From an uncultured Bacilli bacterium (lineage in GTDB: Bacteria > Bacillota_I > Bacilli_A > RF39 > UBA660), in NCBI GenBank assembly GCA_944363635.1, contig CALVUP010000010.1:1-55935 (forward strand): a DNA stretch of 55,935 nt, written 5' to 3'. The first letter of the stretch is position 1. The number at the start of each line of letters is the position of its first letter. Positions 1-9,510 of the stretch are shown one piece after another. Below the pieces are notes generated by a model. It was not told the DNA's origin, made no database searches, and worked only from the letters and a program-made list of their open reading frames with translations. The position numbers and the translations under genes are program-made.

Positions 1-882
1 CATGCGGACGAATATGTTACAAATCCTTTTTCTAAAGATAGATCTTTTTTGTGCGATTTGTTTCAATTTCAATTTGTTTTCCTACAACATGGTATTATTA
101 TGAACGATTTATCCACTTGGTTAAATATAAACAATAAAACAATTGATTTATTTATTACTAGTAGTGAAAAGGAAAGACAATCAATTATAGATTATAAATA
201 TAATTTTGATAAAAAAAATATAGTGGTTACTGGACTTGCAAGATATGATTATTTAAATAATAAAAAGCAAGAGAAAGTTGTTTTGATTATGCCAACGTGG
301 AGAAAGTCAATTGCTAGTAAAATTGATTTGAAAACAGGAAATTGTATGTATAATGAAGAATTTAAAAATACAGATTATTTTAAATTTTATAATGCTCTAA
401 TTAATAACAAAAAATTAATTACCTATGTAAAAACGAAAGGATATAAAATTCGTTTCATTCCACATAACAATATATTGCAACAACTTTCTGATTTTACTAA
501 AAATGATCAAGTGGAATTTGCAGATGGAACTGTTATATATCGAGAAGAATTTAATCGTTGTAGTTTGCTCGTTACAGATTATTCCAGTGTGTTTTTTGAT
601 GTTTCTTATCTAAAAAAACCGATTATTTATTGTCAATTTGATCATACTACTTTTTTTGAAGGGCAAATTTACGATAAAGGTTATTTTGATTATATAAAAG
701 ATGGTTTTGGTCCTGTTTGTTATGATATAGATAAAACCGTGGATCAGATTATTAAGTATATTGATCAGAAATGTGTCGTTGAAAAAAAATATTTGCAGCG
801 AATAGAAGCCTTTTATAAATATACAGATAAAAATAATTGTAAAAGGATTTATAATGCTATCAAAAATTTAGATAAAAAATAA
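1..882 (+). CDS. CDP-glycerol glycerophosphotransferase family protein, 5'-truncated
   Basis: The frame is open from the first base, so the N-terminus lies outside the window; 293 residues are visible. It has the C-terminal TagB/TagF-type (Glyphos_transf) domain: an LQHG motif, VVTGLARYD, a MPTWRKS segment and the TDYSSVFFD motif that binds the CDP-polyol. Such enzymes move glycerol-phosphate or ribitol-phosphate from the CDP donor onto a membrane-linked teichoic acid chain at the cytoplasmic face. The internal TTG at 49 is not a credible start because conserved sequence continues upstream of it. The gene ends in an intrinsic terminator and heads the wall-polymer block. Whether the missing part holds a fused glycosyltransferase, as in two other genes here, cannot be seen. 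Confidence 0.85.
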   Translation, partial: HADEYVTNPFSKDRSFLCDLFQFQFVFLQHGIIMNDLSTWLNINNKTIDLFITSSEKERQSIIDYKYNFDKKNIVVTGLARYDYLNNKKQEKVVLIMPTWRKSIASKIDLKTGNCMYNEEFKNTDYFKFYNALINNKKLITYVKTKGYKIRFIPHNNILQQLSDFTKNDQVEFADGTVIYREEFNRCSLLVTDYSSVFFDVSYLKKPIIYCQFDHTTFFEGQIYDKGYFDYIKDGFGPVCYDIDKTVDQIIKYIDQKCVVEKKYLQRIEAFYKYTDKNNCKRIYNAIKNLDKK

Positions 883-905
883 AAAGAGCTTGACTCTTTT
901 TTTAT
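881..905 (+). terminator. Rho-independent terminator after the first transferase gene
   Basis: An 8-bp stem (AAAAAGAG with CTCTTTTT, 5-base loop) is followed by T-rich sequence. It overlaps the stop codon of the upstream gene. A weak promoter for the next gene may overlap it (TTGACT at 890-895, TAAAAT at 912-917). Confidence 0.7.
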
Positions 906-935
906 TTTGTATAAAATATAGATGAGGTAATTTTT

Positions 936-3458
936 ATGAGTAAAAAGGATTATAGAAATTTAATTATTTTAGAAGTAATTGCTATTGCCATCATATTATT
1001 ATTAACAAGAGGAAAATATGTTTTTGGTTCAACCGTTGACTGGCCATACCAACATTACTTTTTTGCCGATTTTTTTAGAAAACTTTTTTATGAAACAGGA
1101 AATCTTTTTCCAAATTTTGCTTTTAATATTGGCAATGGACAAAATATTTTTTATTTTTCTTATTATGGATTGTATAGTCCGATTTTCTTAATTTCTTATG
1201 TATTGCCATTTATTGATATGGGAACTTTTATACAACAAGCAATGGCTGTTTTAGTTATTTTGTGTACGTTGTTTTATTATAAATGGTTGAGGAAAAGATT
1301 TAATTCTGTTGTTTCGTTTATGGTGGCACTTGTTTTTTTAACGGCAACACCTATTTTATTTCATGCTTCTAGACATATTATGTTTATCTCTTATATGCCA
1401 TTTATTCTTCTTGGATTCTATGGAGTAGATGAATATTTTAAGAACAAGAATAATAAATCAAAAGTGATGTTGGCGATCGCTGTTCTTGGTATTATTTTAT
1501 CGAATTATTTCTTTAGTATTGTAGGCATTTTTACCATTGTGTTGTACGGTATTTATGTTTATTTAGAGAATCGTGAATTTCATATTAAAAATTTTCTAAT
1601 CGATGGATGGCATTTTTTAGTTCCTTTGCTTTATGGAATTTTGATTTCTATGTTTTTCATATTACCTACTTTTTATGTGGTTTTAGAGGGCCGTGTATCG
1701 ACTGCCACACATATTAATCTGTTGAGGCAATTCCTTCCTAATTTTGATTTATCACAAATTTTATATTCGTCATATAGTTATGGATTATCTTTACTTGCCA
1801 TTTTTGGGCTTGTTAATGCTTGGTTTTCGAAAAAAACAAATCAGAAATGGATATCTATTTTGTTGACGATTCTTACTTTTATTCCAATTTTTGCTTATGT
1901 TTTGAACGGTTTGATGTATGTGGAATATAAAATCTTTATCCCACTTATTCCACTTATGGGTATGTTTATCGGTTTTTTTATTCAAGATCTTTTGCAACAA
2001 AAACTTACACGTAAAATCATTTTATTGGTTTTGGTTTTTGTTGTTTTAAGTTCGATTGTAAATTTAAAAATATTTGTTCTGGTTGATTTATTAGTGCTTT
2101 TAATTATTTTTGTTGCTTTTTTAAAAAATAAAAAAGTTGGTACTGTTTTTTTAATTCTATACTTAATTGGATTTAGTCTTATAAATATTTCTCAAACCAA
2201 TTTAATTTCAAAAGAGGATTTTTATAAAGCAAATGATTCGACTGTTCAAAAAAATATCGAAAAAGTTTTAGAAAAAGAAAAAAATATTTATCGTTTTAAT
2301 TACGATGATTATGATCTATATCATATCAATCATATTTTAAATATGGATTATTATAATAGTTCCGTTTATTCTTCATTGTCTAATTTAAATAATCGCGAAG
2401 CTTTTGTTGATTTGTTTCAAAATGAAATTGGATATCGAAATAATATGATTTTAAATGAAAGCAATAATATTTTATACAACATTTATATGGGAAATAAGTT
2501 TTTATATTCTACAAACAATCAAATGTATGGCTATGAAGAAGTAGGGGAAGATATATATGCCAATTCTGATGTTTTTCCTATTGGATATGCGAGTTATCAA
2601 GTGATGAGTTTAGATTATTATAAGGATTTAAAATATCCATATACAATGGAAGCTTTATTAAATTATATTGTTGTTGATGAAAAAAGAATTATTAATGATT
2701 ATGAAACCAATATCGAAGAGTATACTTATGATTTATCCTCTTTAATTAAAGATAATAAATATATTCAAGAAGAAGACGGAAAATATATTGTCAATAATAC
2801 AACAGGTAAAGACTTAACATTGGATTTAGAAATTGATGAAAACCTAAAAAATAAAATTTTAATTATTGATTTTAATATGGATTATAATGAAAAGTGTAGT
2901 GTTGGTGATCAAACAATTTCCATTTTTGGTCAAAAGAATGTATATACTTGTAAGGAATGGAAATATAACAATCAAAACAGTAATTTCTCTTATGTGATTT
3001 CTTTGGATCAAGTGAAAGATAAAACCATTGTTTTTTCAAAAGGCAAACATGTCATTCGTGATATCAAACTATATCTTTTGGATTATGAAGATGTAAAAAA
3101 GCAAAAACAAGATTTAAATGAATTCTATTTTGATAAAGAAAAAACCAAAGGGGATAAAATAGTGGGAACAATCGATGTAGAGGATTATGGTTATTTTGTC
3201 TTTACCATTCCTTATGATGAAGGATTTAAAATCACCATGGATGGCAAAGAAGTTGCGTATCAAAAAGTAAATCAAAATTTTATTGGATTTAAAATTAAAC
3301 CTGGAAAGCATGAAATTACGCTTACTTATGAAGCTCCTTTTAGTAAGTTAGGAAAGATGATTAGTTTTCTAGGACTTGTATTCTTTGTTTTGTATTTAAA
3401 CCAGGATCGTTTGCGTCAGCTAGAAAAAAAGATAGAAGAGACGCACTTGTTTGAATAA
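936..3458 (+). CDS. YfhO-family polytopic membrane protein, probable GT-C glycosyltransferase
   Basis: 840 residues, close to the usual length of the family. The first two thirds are a run of hydrophobic helices (from about residue 8 to 415) with an acidic residue in the first outside loop (STVDWPYQHY), then the family's GNGQNIFYF and YGLYSPIFLISYVLP segments. An extracytoplasmic domain follows, with one last helix near the C-terminus. In Bacillus and Listeria, YfhO-type proteins add sugars to teichoic acid outside the cell, using undecaprenyl-phosphate-sugar made by a CsbB-like enzyme and flipped by a GtcA-like protein. Both partners are encoded at 10381-12710. The sugar and the acceptor are inferred, not read. 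Confidence 0.75.
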   Translation: MSKKDYRNLIILEVIAIAIILLLTRGKYVFGSTVDWPYQHYFFADFFRKLFYETGNLFPNFAFNIGNGQNIFYFSYYGLYSPIFLISYVLPFIDMGTFIQQAMAVLVILCTLFYYKWLRKRFNSVVSFMVALVFLTATPILFHASRHIMFISYMPFILLGFYGVDEYFKNKNNKSKVMLAIAVLGIILSNYFFSIVGIFTIVLYGIYVYLENREFHIKNFLIDGWHFLVPLLYGILISMFFILPTFYVVLEGRVSTATHINLLRQFLPNFDLSQILYSSYSYGLSLLAIFGLVNAWFSKKTNQKWISILLTILTFIPIFAYVLNGLMYVEYKIFIPLIPLMGMFIGFFIQDLLQQKLTRKIILLVLVFVVLSSIVNLKIFVLVDLLVLLIIFVAFLKNKKVGTVFLILYLIGFSLINISQTNLISKEDFYKANDSTVQKNIEKVLEKEKNIYRFNYDDYDLYHINHILNMDYYNSSVYSSLSNLNNREAFVDLFQNEIGYRNNMILNESNNILYNIYMGNKFLYSTNNQMYGYEEVGEDIYANSDVFPIGYASYQVMSLDYYKDLKYPYTMEALLNYIVVDEKRIINDYETNIEEYTYDLSSLIKDNKYIQEEDGKYIVNNTTGKDLTLDLEIDENLKNKILIIDFNMDYNEKCSVGDQTISIFGQKNVYTCKEWKYNNQNSNFSYVISLDQVKDKTIVFSKGKHVIRDIKLYLLDYEDVKKQKQDLNEFYFDKEKTKGDKIVGTIDVEDYGYFVFTIPYDEGFKITMDGKEVAYQKVNQNFIGFKIKPGKHEITLTYEAPFSKLGKMISFLGLVFFVLYLNQDRLRQLEKKIEETHLFE

Positions 3459-3475
3459 AGAATAAATACGCGATG

Positions 3476-3499
3476 AAAAGCTCTTTTAGAGCTTTTTTT
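3476..3499 (+). terminator. Rho-independent terminator
   Basis: An 8-9 bp stem (AAAAGCTC with GAGCTTTT) with a short T loop and a following T run ends the yfhO-like transcript. An extended -10 element (TGTTATAAT, 3530-3538) with a TTGCTT -35 (3511-3516) then starts the next gene. Confidence 0.8.
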
Positions 3500-3558
3500 A
3501 GTGAATCAATTTGCTTTATTGACACTTTATGTTATAATGATTAATAGGTGATAATAAA

Positions 3559-6234
3559 ATGAAGTACAAATTTAAATTTTCTGTGATTATTCCTGTCTAT
3601 AATGTGGAAAATTATATTGGAGAAACTATTCAAAGCGTAATTGATCAAACAATTGGTTTTGAAAAAAACATACAAATTATTTTAGTAAATGATGGCTCTA
3701 CAGATCGTTCTGAAGAAGTATGTTTAAAATATAAAGAACAATATCCTAATAATATTGTTTATTTGAAACAAAAAAACGCAGGGGTTTCTGTTGCTAGAAA
3801 TCTTGGAATTCAATATATAGAAGGAAAGTATGTAAACTTTTTAGATTCAGATGATTTATGGGAAAAACAAGTTTTCAAACGTGTTTGGACTTTTTTTGAA
3901 AAACATCGTTCTAAAATCGATTTAGTAGCATGCCGTATTAAATGTTTTGAAGCATCTAAAAGCTATCATCCGCTCGATTTTAAATTTAAAGAAGATAAAA
4001 TTGTTGATATTTCTAAAGATTTTGGCTATATTCAATTAAATGGACCTACTGTTTTTGTAAAAAACGAAGTCTTGAAAAATAACAAATTTGAAGTAAAGTT
4101 AAAATATGGCGAAGATCCTTATTGGGTTAACAAAGTGATTTTAGAAAAAGGAAAGTATGGTATTAAGGCCGATTGTTTGTATTTGTATCGTAAACGATTT
4201 AATACAGATTCTTCCCAAGATAATAATGTTGTTTCTAAGGATTATTATCTTGACACTTTAAATCTTTATTTAAAAAGATTATATAATTATACGAATCGAT
4301 ACTATAAGAAGTATTTAAAATATATTGAATCATTAATTCTTTATGAAATTTATTGGAAAATCAAGATTGCTATTCCTAAGGATGTTTTAACCGAAGAAGA
4401 GTATGATTTATATTTAAAAGGATTGTATCAATTATTAAATAAAATGGATAATGATGTAGTAGTTATGCATCCGTTTATTAATATTTATTTCAAAATTTAT
4501 TTTTTACAACTTAAAAATGGTAAGAAATTTAAGGAACATTTTCGAGTTACCAATCGTGGAATTCGATACGATAAAGCTCATTATTTTGATCAAAAGTTGT
4601 TTAATAATATTACGTTTTTCAAATTCCGTGTTGTCAATGATAAATTAATTGTACATGGTCGGTTAACACCTATTATTTGTGATAAAGAATTTAAATTTTA
4701 TATTGAAGATAAAAATACAAAAGAAAAAATACAGGCTAAGCTTTATAAGATTAAAAATTGGAATACTTATGCTTCTAATGGTGATTTAATTACGAAGATT
4801 GATTTATTTAAATTAGAGATTCCTATTAAAAATATTCCACAATTCTATGAAAGCTATGTTACTTATGGCAAAACAAAAATAAAAACAACATTTAAAATTT
4901 CTGCTCCTTATAGTTTGTCAAATAAATATAAACATTACAAAATCATAGATAAAAAATGTATGATTAATCGTGAGGATGATGGTTTTGTAATTACAAAATA
5001 TACATTCCTTGCAATGATAAAAAAAGAATGTATTTGTTTATGGGATCTTTTAAAGAAATTTAAATTGAAAACGTTATGCAAGAGATTATTAAAACCATTT
5101 ATCAATTTAAAGAAGGCTCTTGTTCGTTTGGTTCCACTTAAAAATATTATTATTTTGGAGAGTAATCCTGATTTTACAGATAATGCAAAAGCGTTGTTTG
5201 ATTTAATGATTAAAAATAAAGTCAATGAAAAATATAAAATTGTGTGGTTTGTTCGTGATCCAGAAGAATTTAAAGATATTCATATTAAAAACGTTGAATT
5301 TTTACACTTTTTTGGCCTTTCTAAGGCACAAAGAGATGCCTATACAGAATATTGCTATAATCATGCTAAATTAATTTTAGATGGAAATAAATATGTAAAA
5401 AAGAGAAAAAGAAATCAAATTCGTATTCATTTAAATCATGGTAGTCCATTTAAAAATGCATTACATTATAATCTAAATATTGGGGATGTAAATTATAATA
5501 TTGTACAATCTAAATTTTTTATTCCTGTAGAGTCTGAAGTACGTGATATGGATCCAGGAAAAATTATTCCTTTAGGATTCCCAAGAAATGATGTACTTTA
5601 TGAAAAAAAAGAGGTTGCTTTCGACAAAATAGATCATTTAAAGACGAAAAAAACAATTTTATGGTTACCAACATATCGAAATCATTCTTCACTTGGTAGT
5701 ATAAAAAACAAACTAAAATTTGGATTATCTTGTGTTGAAACAGATAAGGAATTATTAGCGCTTAATGCATGTTTGAAAAGAAATGACATCACATTATTAA
5801 TTAAATTTCATCCGGCTGAAAAATTGGATTTATTAGAGAGTTTTAAATTATCTAATATTGTAATTTTGAAAGATAGTGAGTTAGAAGAAGCACAGATTAC
5901 ACTTTATCAATTGTTTTCTAAAGTTGATGCTTTAATTACAGATTATTCTAGTGTATATTTTGATTTTTGTTTGACTAAAAAAAATATTGGACTTGCTATT
6001 AGTGATATAGATAGTTATATAAAGGAACAAGGTGATTTTCAATATAAATATGAAGATGCGATTGTTGGAAATTATATGTACAACAATAGAGATCTTTTAG
6101 AGTTTGTAGAAGATGTGGCTCAAGAAAGAGATAGGACATATGATAAAAGAATGGAACTTGTAAATCGATATGATGATTATCAAGATGGTAAAGCTGCAGA
6201 GAGGGTATATGATTTTATTAAAAAGTTTTTATAG
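3559..6234 (+). CDS. Bifunctional family-2 glycosyltransferase / CDP-polyol phosphotransferase
   Basis: 891 residues in three parts. Residues 5-230 are a GT-A family-2 glycosyltransferase (FSVIIPVYN, VNDGSTDRS, LDSDD). A middle, beta-rich linker of unknown function follows. From about residue 525 comes a TagF-like domain with NHGSPFKN, PLGFPRNDVLY, WLPTYRNHS, KFHPAEK and TDYSSVYFD. TagF-like/GT fusions are known as capsule and wall polymer synthases that lay down sugar and polyol-phosphate in turn. Here that suggests a glycosyl-polyol-phosphate repeat rather than a plain polyol-phosphate chain. The gene starts after AGGTGAT and leads a transcript running through tagGH with gaps under 20 bases. 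Which sugar and which CDP-polyol are used is not visible. Confidence 0.85.
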   Translation: MKYKFKFSVIIPVYNVENYIGETIQSVIDQTIGFEKNIQIILVNDGSTDRSEEVCLKYKEQYPNNIVYLKQKNAGVSVARNLGIQYIEGKYVNFLDSDDLWEKQVFKRVWTFFEKHRSKIDLVACRIKCFEASKSYHPLDFKFKEDKIVDISKDFGYIQLNGPTVFVKNEVLKNNKFEVKLKYGEDPYWVNKVILEKGKYGIKADCLYLYRKRFNTDSSQDNNVVSKDYYLDTLNLYLKRLYNYTNRYYKKYLKYIESLILYEIYWKIKIAIPKDVLTEEEYDLYLKGLYQLLNKMDNDVVVMHPFINIYFKIYFLQLKNGKKFKEHFRVTNRGIRYDKAHYFDQKLFNNITFFKFRVVNDKLIVHGRLTPIICDKEFKFYIEDKNTKEKIQAKLYKIKNWNTYASNGDLITKIDLFKLEIPIKNIPQFYESYVTYGKTKIKTTFKISAPYSLSNKYKHYKIIDKKCMINREDDGFVITKYTFLAMIKKECICLWDLLKKFKLKTLCKRLLKPFINLKKALVRLVPLKNIIILESNPDFTDNAKALFDLMIKNKVNEKYKIVWFVRDPEEFKDIHIKNVEFLHFFGLSKAQRDAYTEYCYNHAKLILDGNKYVKKRKRNQIRIHLNHGSPFKNALHYNLNIGDVNYNIVQSKFFIPVESEVRDMDPGKIIPLGFPRNDVLYEKKEVAFDKIDHLKTKKTILWLPTYRNHSSLGSIKNKLKFGLSCVETDKELLALNACLKRNDITLLIKFHPAEKLDLLESFKLSNIVILKDSELEEAQITLYQLFSKVDALITDYSSVYFDFCLTKKNIGLAISDIDSYIKEQGDFQYKYEDAIVGNYMYNNRDLLEFVEDVAQERDRTYDKRMELVNRYDDYQDGKAAERVYDFIKKFL

Positions 6235-6243
6235 GAGAAGTAA

Positions 6244-7101
6244 ATGAAAAATATAGGTAAAAAAGAGAATGATGGCAATCAAATTATTGGGGATCCTACT
6301 TTAATTGATACAAAAATAGAGTTTGTTGGGAATCATAATATACTTTATTGTGAGAAAGATATAACGATTAAGAATTCCCATTTAAAATTTTTTGGGGATA
6401 ATTCCATTATTTATTTAAGTAGCAATACGCATCCTTATTTTTTGAATGTTACTTTGCATCACAATTGTTCTTTCTATATGGGAAAAAACAATTATATTAA
6501 TAATAGGATCAACGTTGTTATTTCAGAAGAAAAAAATGTTTTTATTGGATCAGGAGGCTTGTTTTCTTTTGATATATGGATTCGAACAGCTGATCCACAT
6601 TTGATATATGATGCGAAAACACATAAAAGAATTAATAATAGTCAAAGTGTTTTTATTGGAGATCATGTTTGGATTGGACAAGCAGCCATGTTATTAAAAG
6701 GGACTCAGGTTGCATCAGGCAGCATTTTAGGTGCAGGATCTATTGTGTCTGGTAAAGTCATCCCGTCTAATGTTGTTTTTGGTGGGAATCCAGCTAAACA
6801 AATTCGAACCGATATTTTTTGGGAAGAAACATGTGTACATCAATGGACAAAAAAACAAACCAATGCAAATAATAAGATGAAAACAGATCGCTTTATTTAT
6901 AAGCAATCAAGTGGCACTTATATTTCGTTTCAAACAATTGACAAACAACTTTCTTTAGCAAAAACTGCAAAAGATCGATTACAGTTTTTCTTGAACCTTG
7001 ATCAAAATAAGAATCGTTTTGCATTAAGTCGAGAATCAAAAACAAAAATACCAAAGGTAAGAAAAATATTAAAAAAAATAAAATATAAAATTAAATTTTA
7101 A
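6244..7101 (+). CDS. Hexapeptide-repeat O-acetyltransferase-like protein
   Basis: 285 residues. The central part is a left-handed beta-helix acyltransferase of the CatB/maltose-acetyltransferase type: ADPHLIYD carries the probable catalytic His, followed by VFIGDHVWIG, GSILGAGSIVSG and the closing GGNPAKQIR. Such enzymes acetylate a sugar hydroxyl using acetyl-CoA in the cytoplasm. The N-terminal 90 residues look like further, less regular coils of the helix; the last 80 are basic and do not match anything I recognise. It lies 9 bases after the bifunctional synthase and 14 before the cytidylyltransferase-kinase, so a precursor or the growing wall polymer is the likely substrate (inference). 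Confidence 0.75.
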   Translation: MKNIGKKENDGNQIIGDPTLIDTKIEFVGNHNILYCEKDITIKNSHLKFFGDNSIIYLSSNTHPYFLNVTLHHNCSFYMGKNNYINNRINVVISEEKNVFIGSGGLFSFDIWIRTADPHLIYDAKTHKRINNSQSVFIGDHVWIGQAAMLLKGTQVASGSILGAGSIVSGKVIPSNVVFGGNPAKQIRTDIFWEETCVHQWTKKQTNANNKMKTDRFIYKQSSGTYISFQTIDKQLSLAKTAKDRLQFFLNLDQNKNRFALSRESKTKIPKVRKILKKIKYKIKF

Positions 7102-7115
7102 ATTGAGGTGGAAAA

Positions 7116-8711
7116 ATGAATGTAATATTATTAATGTCTGGTGGCATAGGAAGTCGATTTGGTGCAAATATTCCTAAACAATATGTCATATTAAATGGGA
7201 GACCAGTAATTGAATATGTATTAGAGGCATCTTTGCTATCTAAAAAAGCAAATAAAATCGTAGTGGTTATGGATAAAAAGTATAAGAATGTAAGTTCTTT
7301 ATTAGAATCTCCAAAAATTGCTATAGCGGATAATGGTAAGGATCGCTATGGATCTTTAAAAAATGGTTTAAATTTTATAAAAGAAAATTATGATTGTGAT
7401 AATGTTCTTATTGTTGATGCAGTAGCGCCTTTTATTTATCCTGAGCTTATTGATGATTATTTTACAAAATTGAATGCGTATGATATGGTTTTAACAGGAC
7501 AAAAAATTACAGGTGCTTTATGTGATTTTAAAGGCACAAAATATGATCGCGGAGACTTTTTTATGGCTCAAGCTCCAGAAGCATTTAAATTTGATATGCT
7601 ATATCAAAATATTGATTATTCAACCAAATTTCAAGCGATCTCTAGTTTTATGCCATCGACGGCTACTCGCTATGTTAATTTTAATTTTAAAAACAATTTA
7701 AAATTGACTTATGATTTTGAACTTAAATATGCAGAGTTTTTGCTTGACTATCAAGCAGAAACGAATAATCAAGAATTTAACAATATCGTTTCTGGAGAAG
7801 ACTTTGAGACAAAAGGATTAAAACAAATGCTTCTTCGTAATAAAAAAAAACCAACCATTGATTGGTTAAATAGTGTTTATATATATTACAAAGAGTTAGT
7901 AAATAAATATGGTGAGTTTAAAGATTTTCGTTTAAATCAATCTTCAAATTATGGGTTGGTAGCTTTAGTAACGACTCAAAATAATTATGAATTTGTATTG
8001 AAAATCATTCCACCATTCTTAAATCGATATCCTACAGAAAAAAAAGCATATACGTTATTTTCTGATACTTGGATGTGTGAGTTATTAAATTATGATGATT
8101 ATAATCATTCTTTGTTTTTAAAGAAATTAGAACCCGTAACATCTCGTATTTTTGATGACAATATAAATTTGCGTATTTTTTATGATAAAGTATTTACGCA
8201 TACGGTTGATTATGATCCTAAAAATCATAGTGAATTTGAAAAAATTATTGATAATCTTATTTATAAAAAGAAACATATCAAGCAATTGCCACATTTTCAA
8301 GAAGAATTTAACCTATTATTGGATAAAGCCATTAAATACTATGAAGTTTTTGATGAAAAACAATTAAAATTAATTCATGGGGATCTTAGAGTAGAAAATA
8401 TTTTAAAGGATGGTAATGAATATAAGGCAATTGATCCAATTGGTTATATTGCACCTATTGAAATGGAACCAGCTCGATTTATTATTAGTGATATTTATCA
8501 TAATCGTGGATATGATTGTATTGATCGATTAAATATTTTACTAAACTTCTTTAAAAAATGGCTAGATTATGATAAAATTATCTATGGTCTATACATCTAT
8601 TATGTAATGATTGCTTATAATAGTGTGTTTGAATACGAAAATACAGAGATGACAGAGTATTATCTAGAAGTCATTCATAGTATAGAAACAAAAACAATAA
8701 ATAATTTATAG
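7116..8711 (+). CDS. Fusion of IspD/TarI-like cytidylyltransferase with an APH-type small-molecule kinase
   Basis: 531 residues. Residues 1-215 are a nucleotidyltransferase of the IspD/TarI kind (GGIGSRFG at 9-16, PKQYVILNG, DAVAPF). From about 250 to the end is an aminoglycoside-phosphotransferase-fold kinase: HGDLRVEN at 421-428, with catalytic Asp423, and AIDPIG, where DP replaces the usual DF/DW as in the APH(6)/hydroxyurea-kinase branch. The simplest reading is a two-step enzyme that phosphorylates an alcohol and then couples it to CMP, giving a CDP-linked building block for the neighbouring phosphotransferases. A separate TarI-TarJ pair at 16022-17760 already accounts for CDP-ribitol, so this one probably makes another CDP compound. 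The substrate is unknown. Confidence 0.75.
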   Translation: MNVILLMSGGIGSRFGANIPKQYVILNGRPVIEYVLEASLLSKKANKIVVVMDKKYKNVSSLLESPKIAIADNGKDRYGSLKNGLNFIKENYDCDNVLIVDAVAPFIYPELIDDYFTKLNAYDMVLTGQKITGALCDFKGTKYDRGDFFMAQAPEAFKFDMLYQNIDYSTKFQAISSFMPSTATRYVNFNFKNNLKLTYDFELKYAEFLLDYQAETNNQEFNNIVSGEDFETKGLKQMLLRNKKKPTIDWLNSVYIYYKELVNKYGEFKDFRLNQSSNYGLVALVTTQNNYEFVLKIIPPFLNRYPTEKKAYTLFSDTWMCELLNYDDYNHSLFLKKLEPVTSRIFDDNINLRIFYDKVFTHTVDYDPKNHSEFEKIIDNLIYKKKHIKQLPHFQEEFNLLLDKAIKYYEVFDEKQLKLIHGDLRVENILKDGNEYKAIDPIGYIAPIEMEPARFIISDIYHNRGYDCIDRLNILLNFFKKWLDYDKIIYGLYIYYVMIAYNSVFEYENTEMTEYYLEVIHSIETKTINNL

Positions 8712-8727
8712 ATTGGAGTTGTAAATC

Positions 8728-9510
8728 ATGTCTAAATTTTTTAAAAACATGAAGAAGTATTATAAATATGCAATTCGGTCTGCAAAAGCTGAATTGAAAA
8801 GTGAAGTAGCAGATTCCTATTTAAACTGGTTATGGTGGATCATTGAACCTTTCTGTTTTATGATTATTTATTCTTTTGTATTTGGTGTTGTTTTTAAGAA
8901 TAATGAGCCATATTTTGCATCTTTTGTTATGGTTGGTCTTGCTGCATGGGATTTCTTTAATCGAATGATTTCAGGAAGTGTAAAGTTAATTATTAATAAT
9001 CGTGATTTAGTTACTAAGGTTTATATTCCCAAATATGTACTTTTATTTTCTAAATCATTGACTTATTTATTTAAAATGATGATTTCTTTAGGGCTTGCCT
9101 TTGGATTAATGATTTTTCAACACGTTCCGTTGACATGGCACTTGATTTTTATTATTCCTATTTTATTTGTTTTATATGTGATTACTTTTGGTATTGGAAT
9201 GATTTTAATGCATTTTGGTGTAACATTTAATGATTTAGGGAACTTAACCAATATTGTTCTTCGTATGATCTTCTATTTATCTGGTATTTTCTATAATATT
9301 AAAACGCGTTTACCTGGATTTTTAGGTTATATTCTTTTACGAGTTAATCCTGCGGCATTTTGTATGAATGAGCTTCGTAAAGTGACTATTTATGGCACTT
9401 TGCCAAGTTTTAAATGGTTGGCTTTATGGCTTGTTGTTGGTTTAGGTTTATGTGCTTTGGGTGTTCATATGATTCATAAAAACGAAAATAGTTATGCAAA
9501 GGTGATATAA
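8728..9510 (+). CDS. tagG: Teichoic acid ABC exporter, permease (TagG-type)
   Basis: 260 residues with about six membrane helices and the ABC-2 permease pattern. An amphipathic N-terminus is followed by WLWWIIEPFCFMIIYSFVFG, VMVGLAAWDFFNRM and a closing helix near LWLVVGLGLCALG. With the ATPase encoded next to it, this would flip the undecaprenyl-linked wall polymer across the membrane. The start follows GGAG at a normal distance. The stop codon overlaps the next gene's ATG by one base (TAATG), a sign of coupled translation. The closely related O-antigen exporters (Wzm) have the same fold, so the assignment rests on the teichoic-acid genes around it. Confidence 0.88.
   Translation: MSKFFKNMKKYYKYAIRSAKAELKSEVADSYLNWLWWIIEPFCFMIIYSFVFGVVFKNNEPYFASFVMVGLAAWDFFNRMISGSVKLIINNRDLVTKVYIPKYVLLFSKSLTYLFKMMISLGLAFGLMIFQHVPLTWHLIFIIPILFVLYVITFGIGMILMHFGVTFNDLGNLTNIVLRMIFYLSGIFYNIKTRLPGFLGYILLRVNPAAFCMNELRKVTIYGTLPSFKWLALWLVVGLGLCALGVHMIHKNENSYAKVI

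Noticed and set aside
49..60. TTG at 49 as the start of the first gene
   Set aside because: The frame is open to base 1 and the upstream residues continue the family sequence; the gene is simply cut by the window edge.
7513..8367. Short same-strand ORFs inside the cytidylyltransferase-kinase gene
   Set aside because: They are other-frame shadows of a continuous 531-codon gene with conserved motifs and have no ribosome-binding sites.
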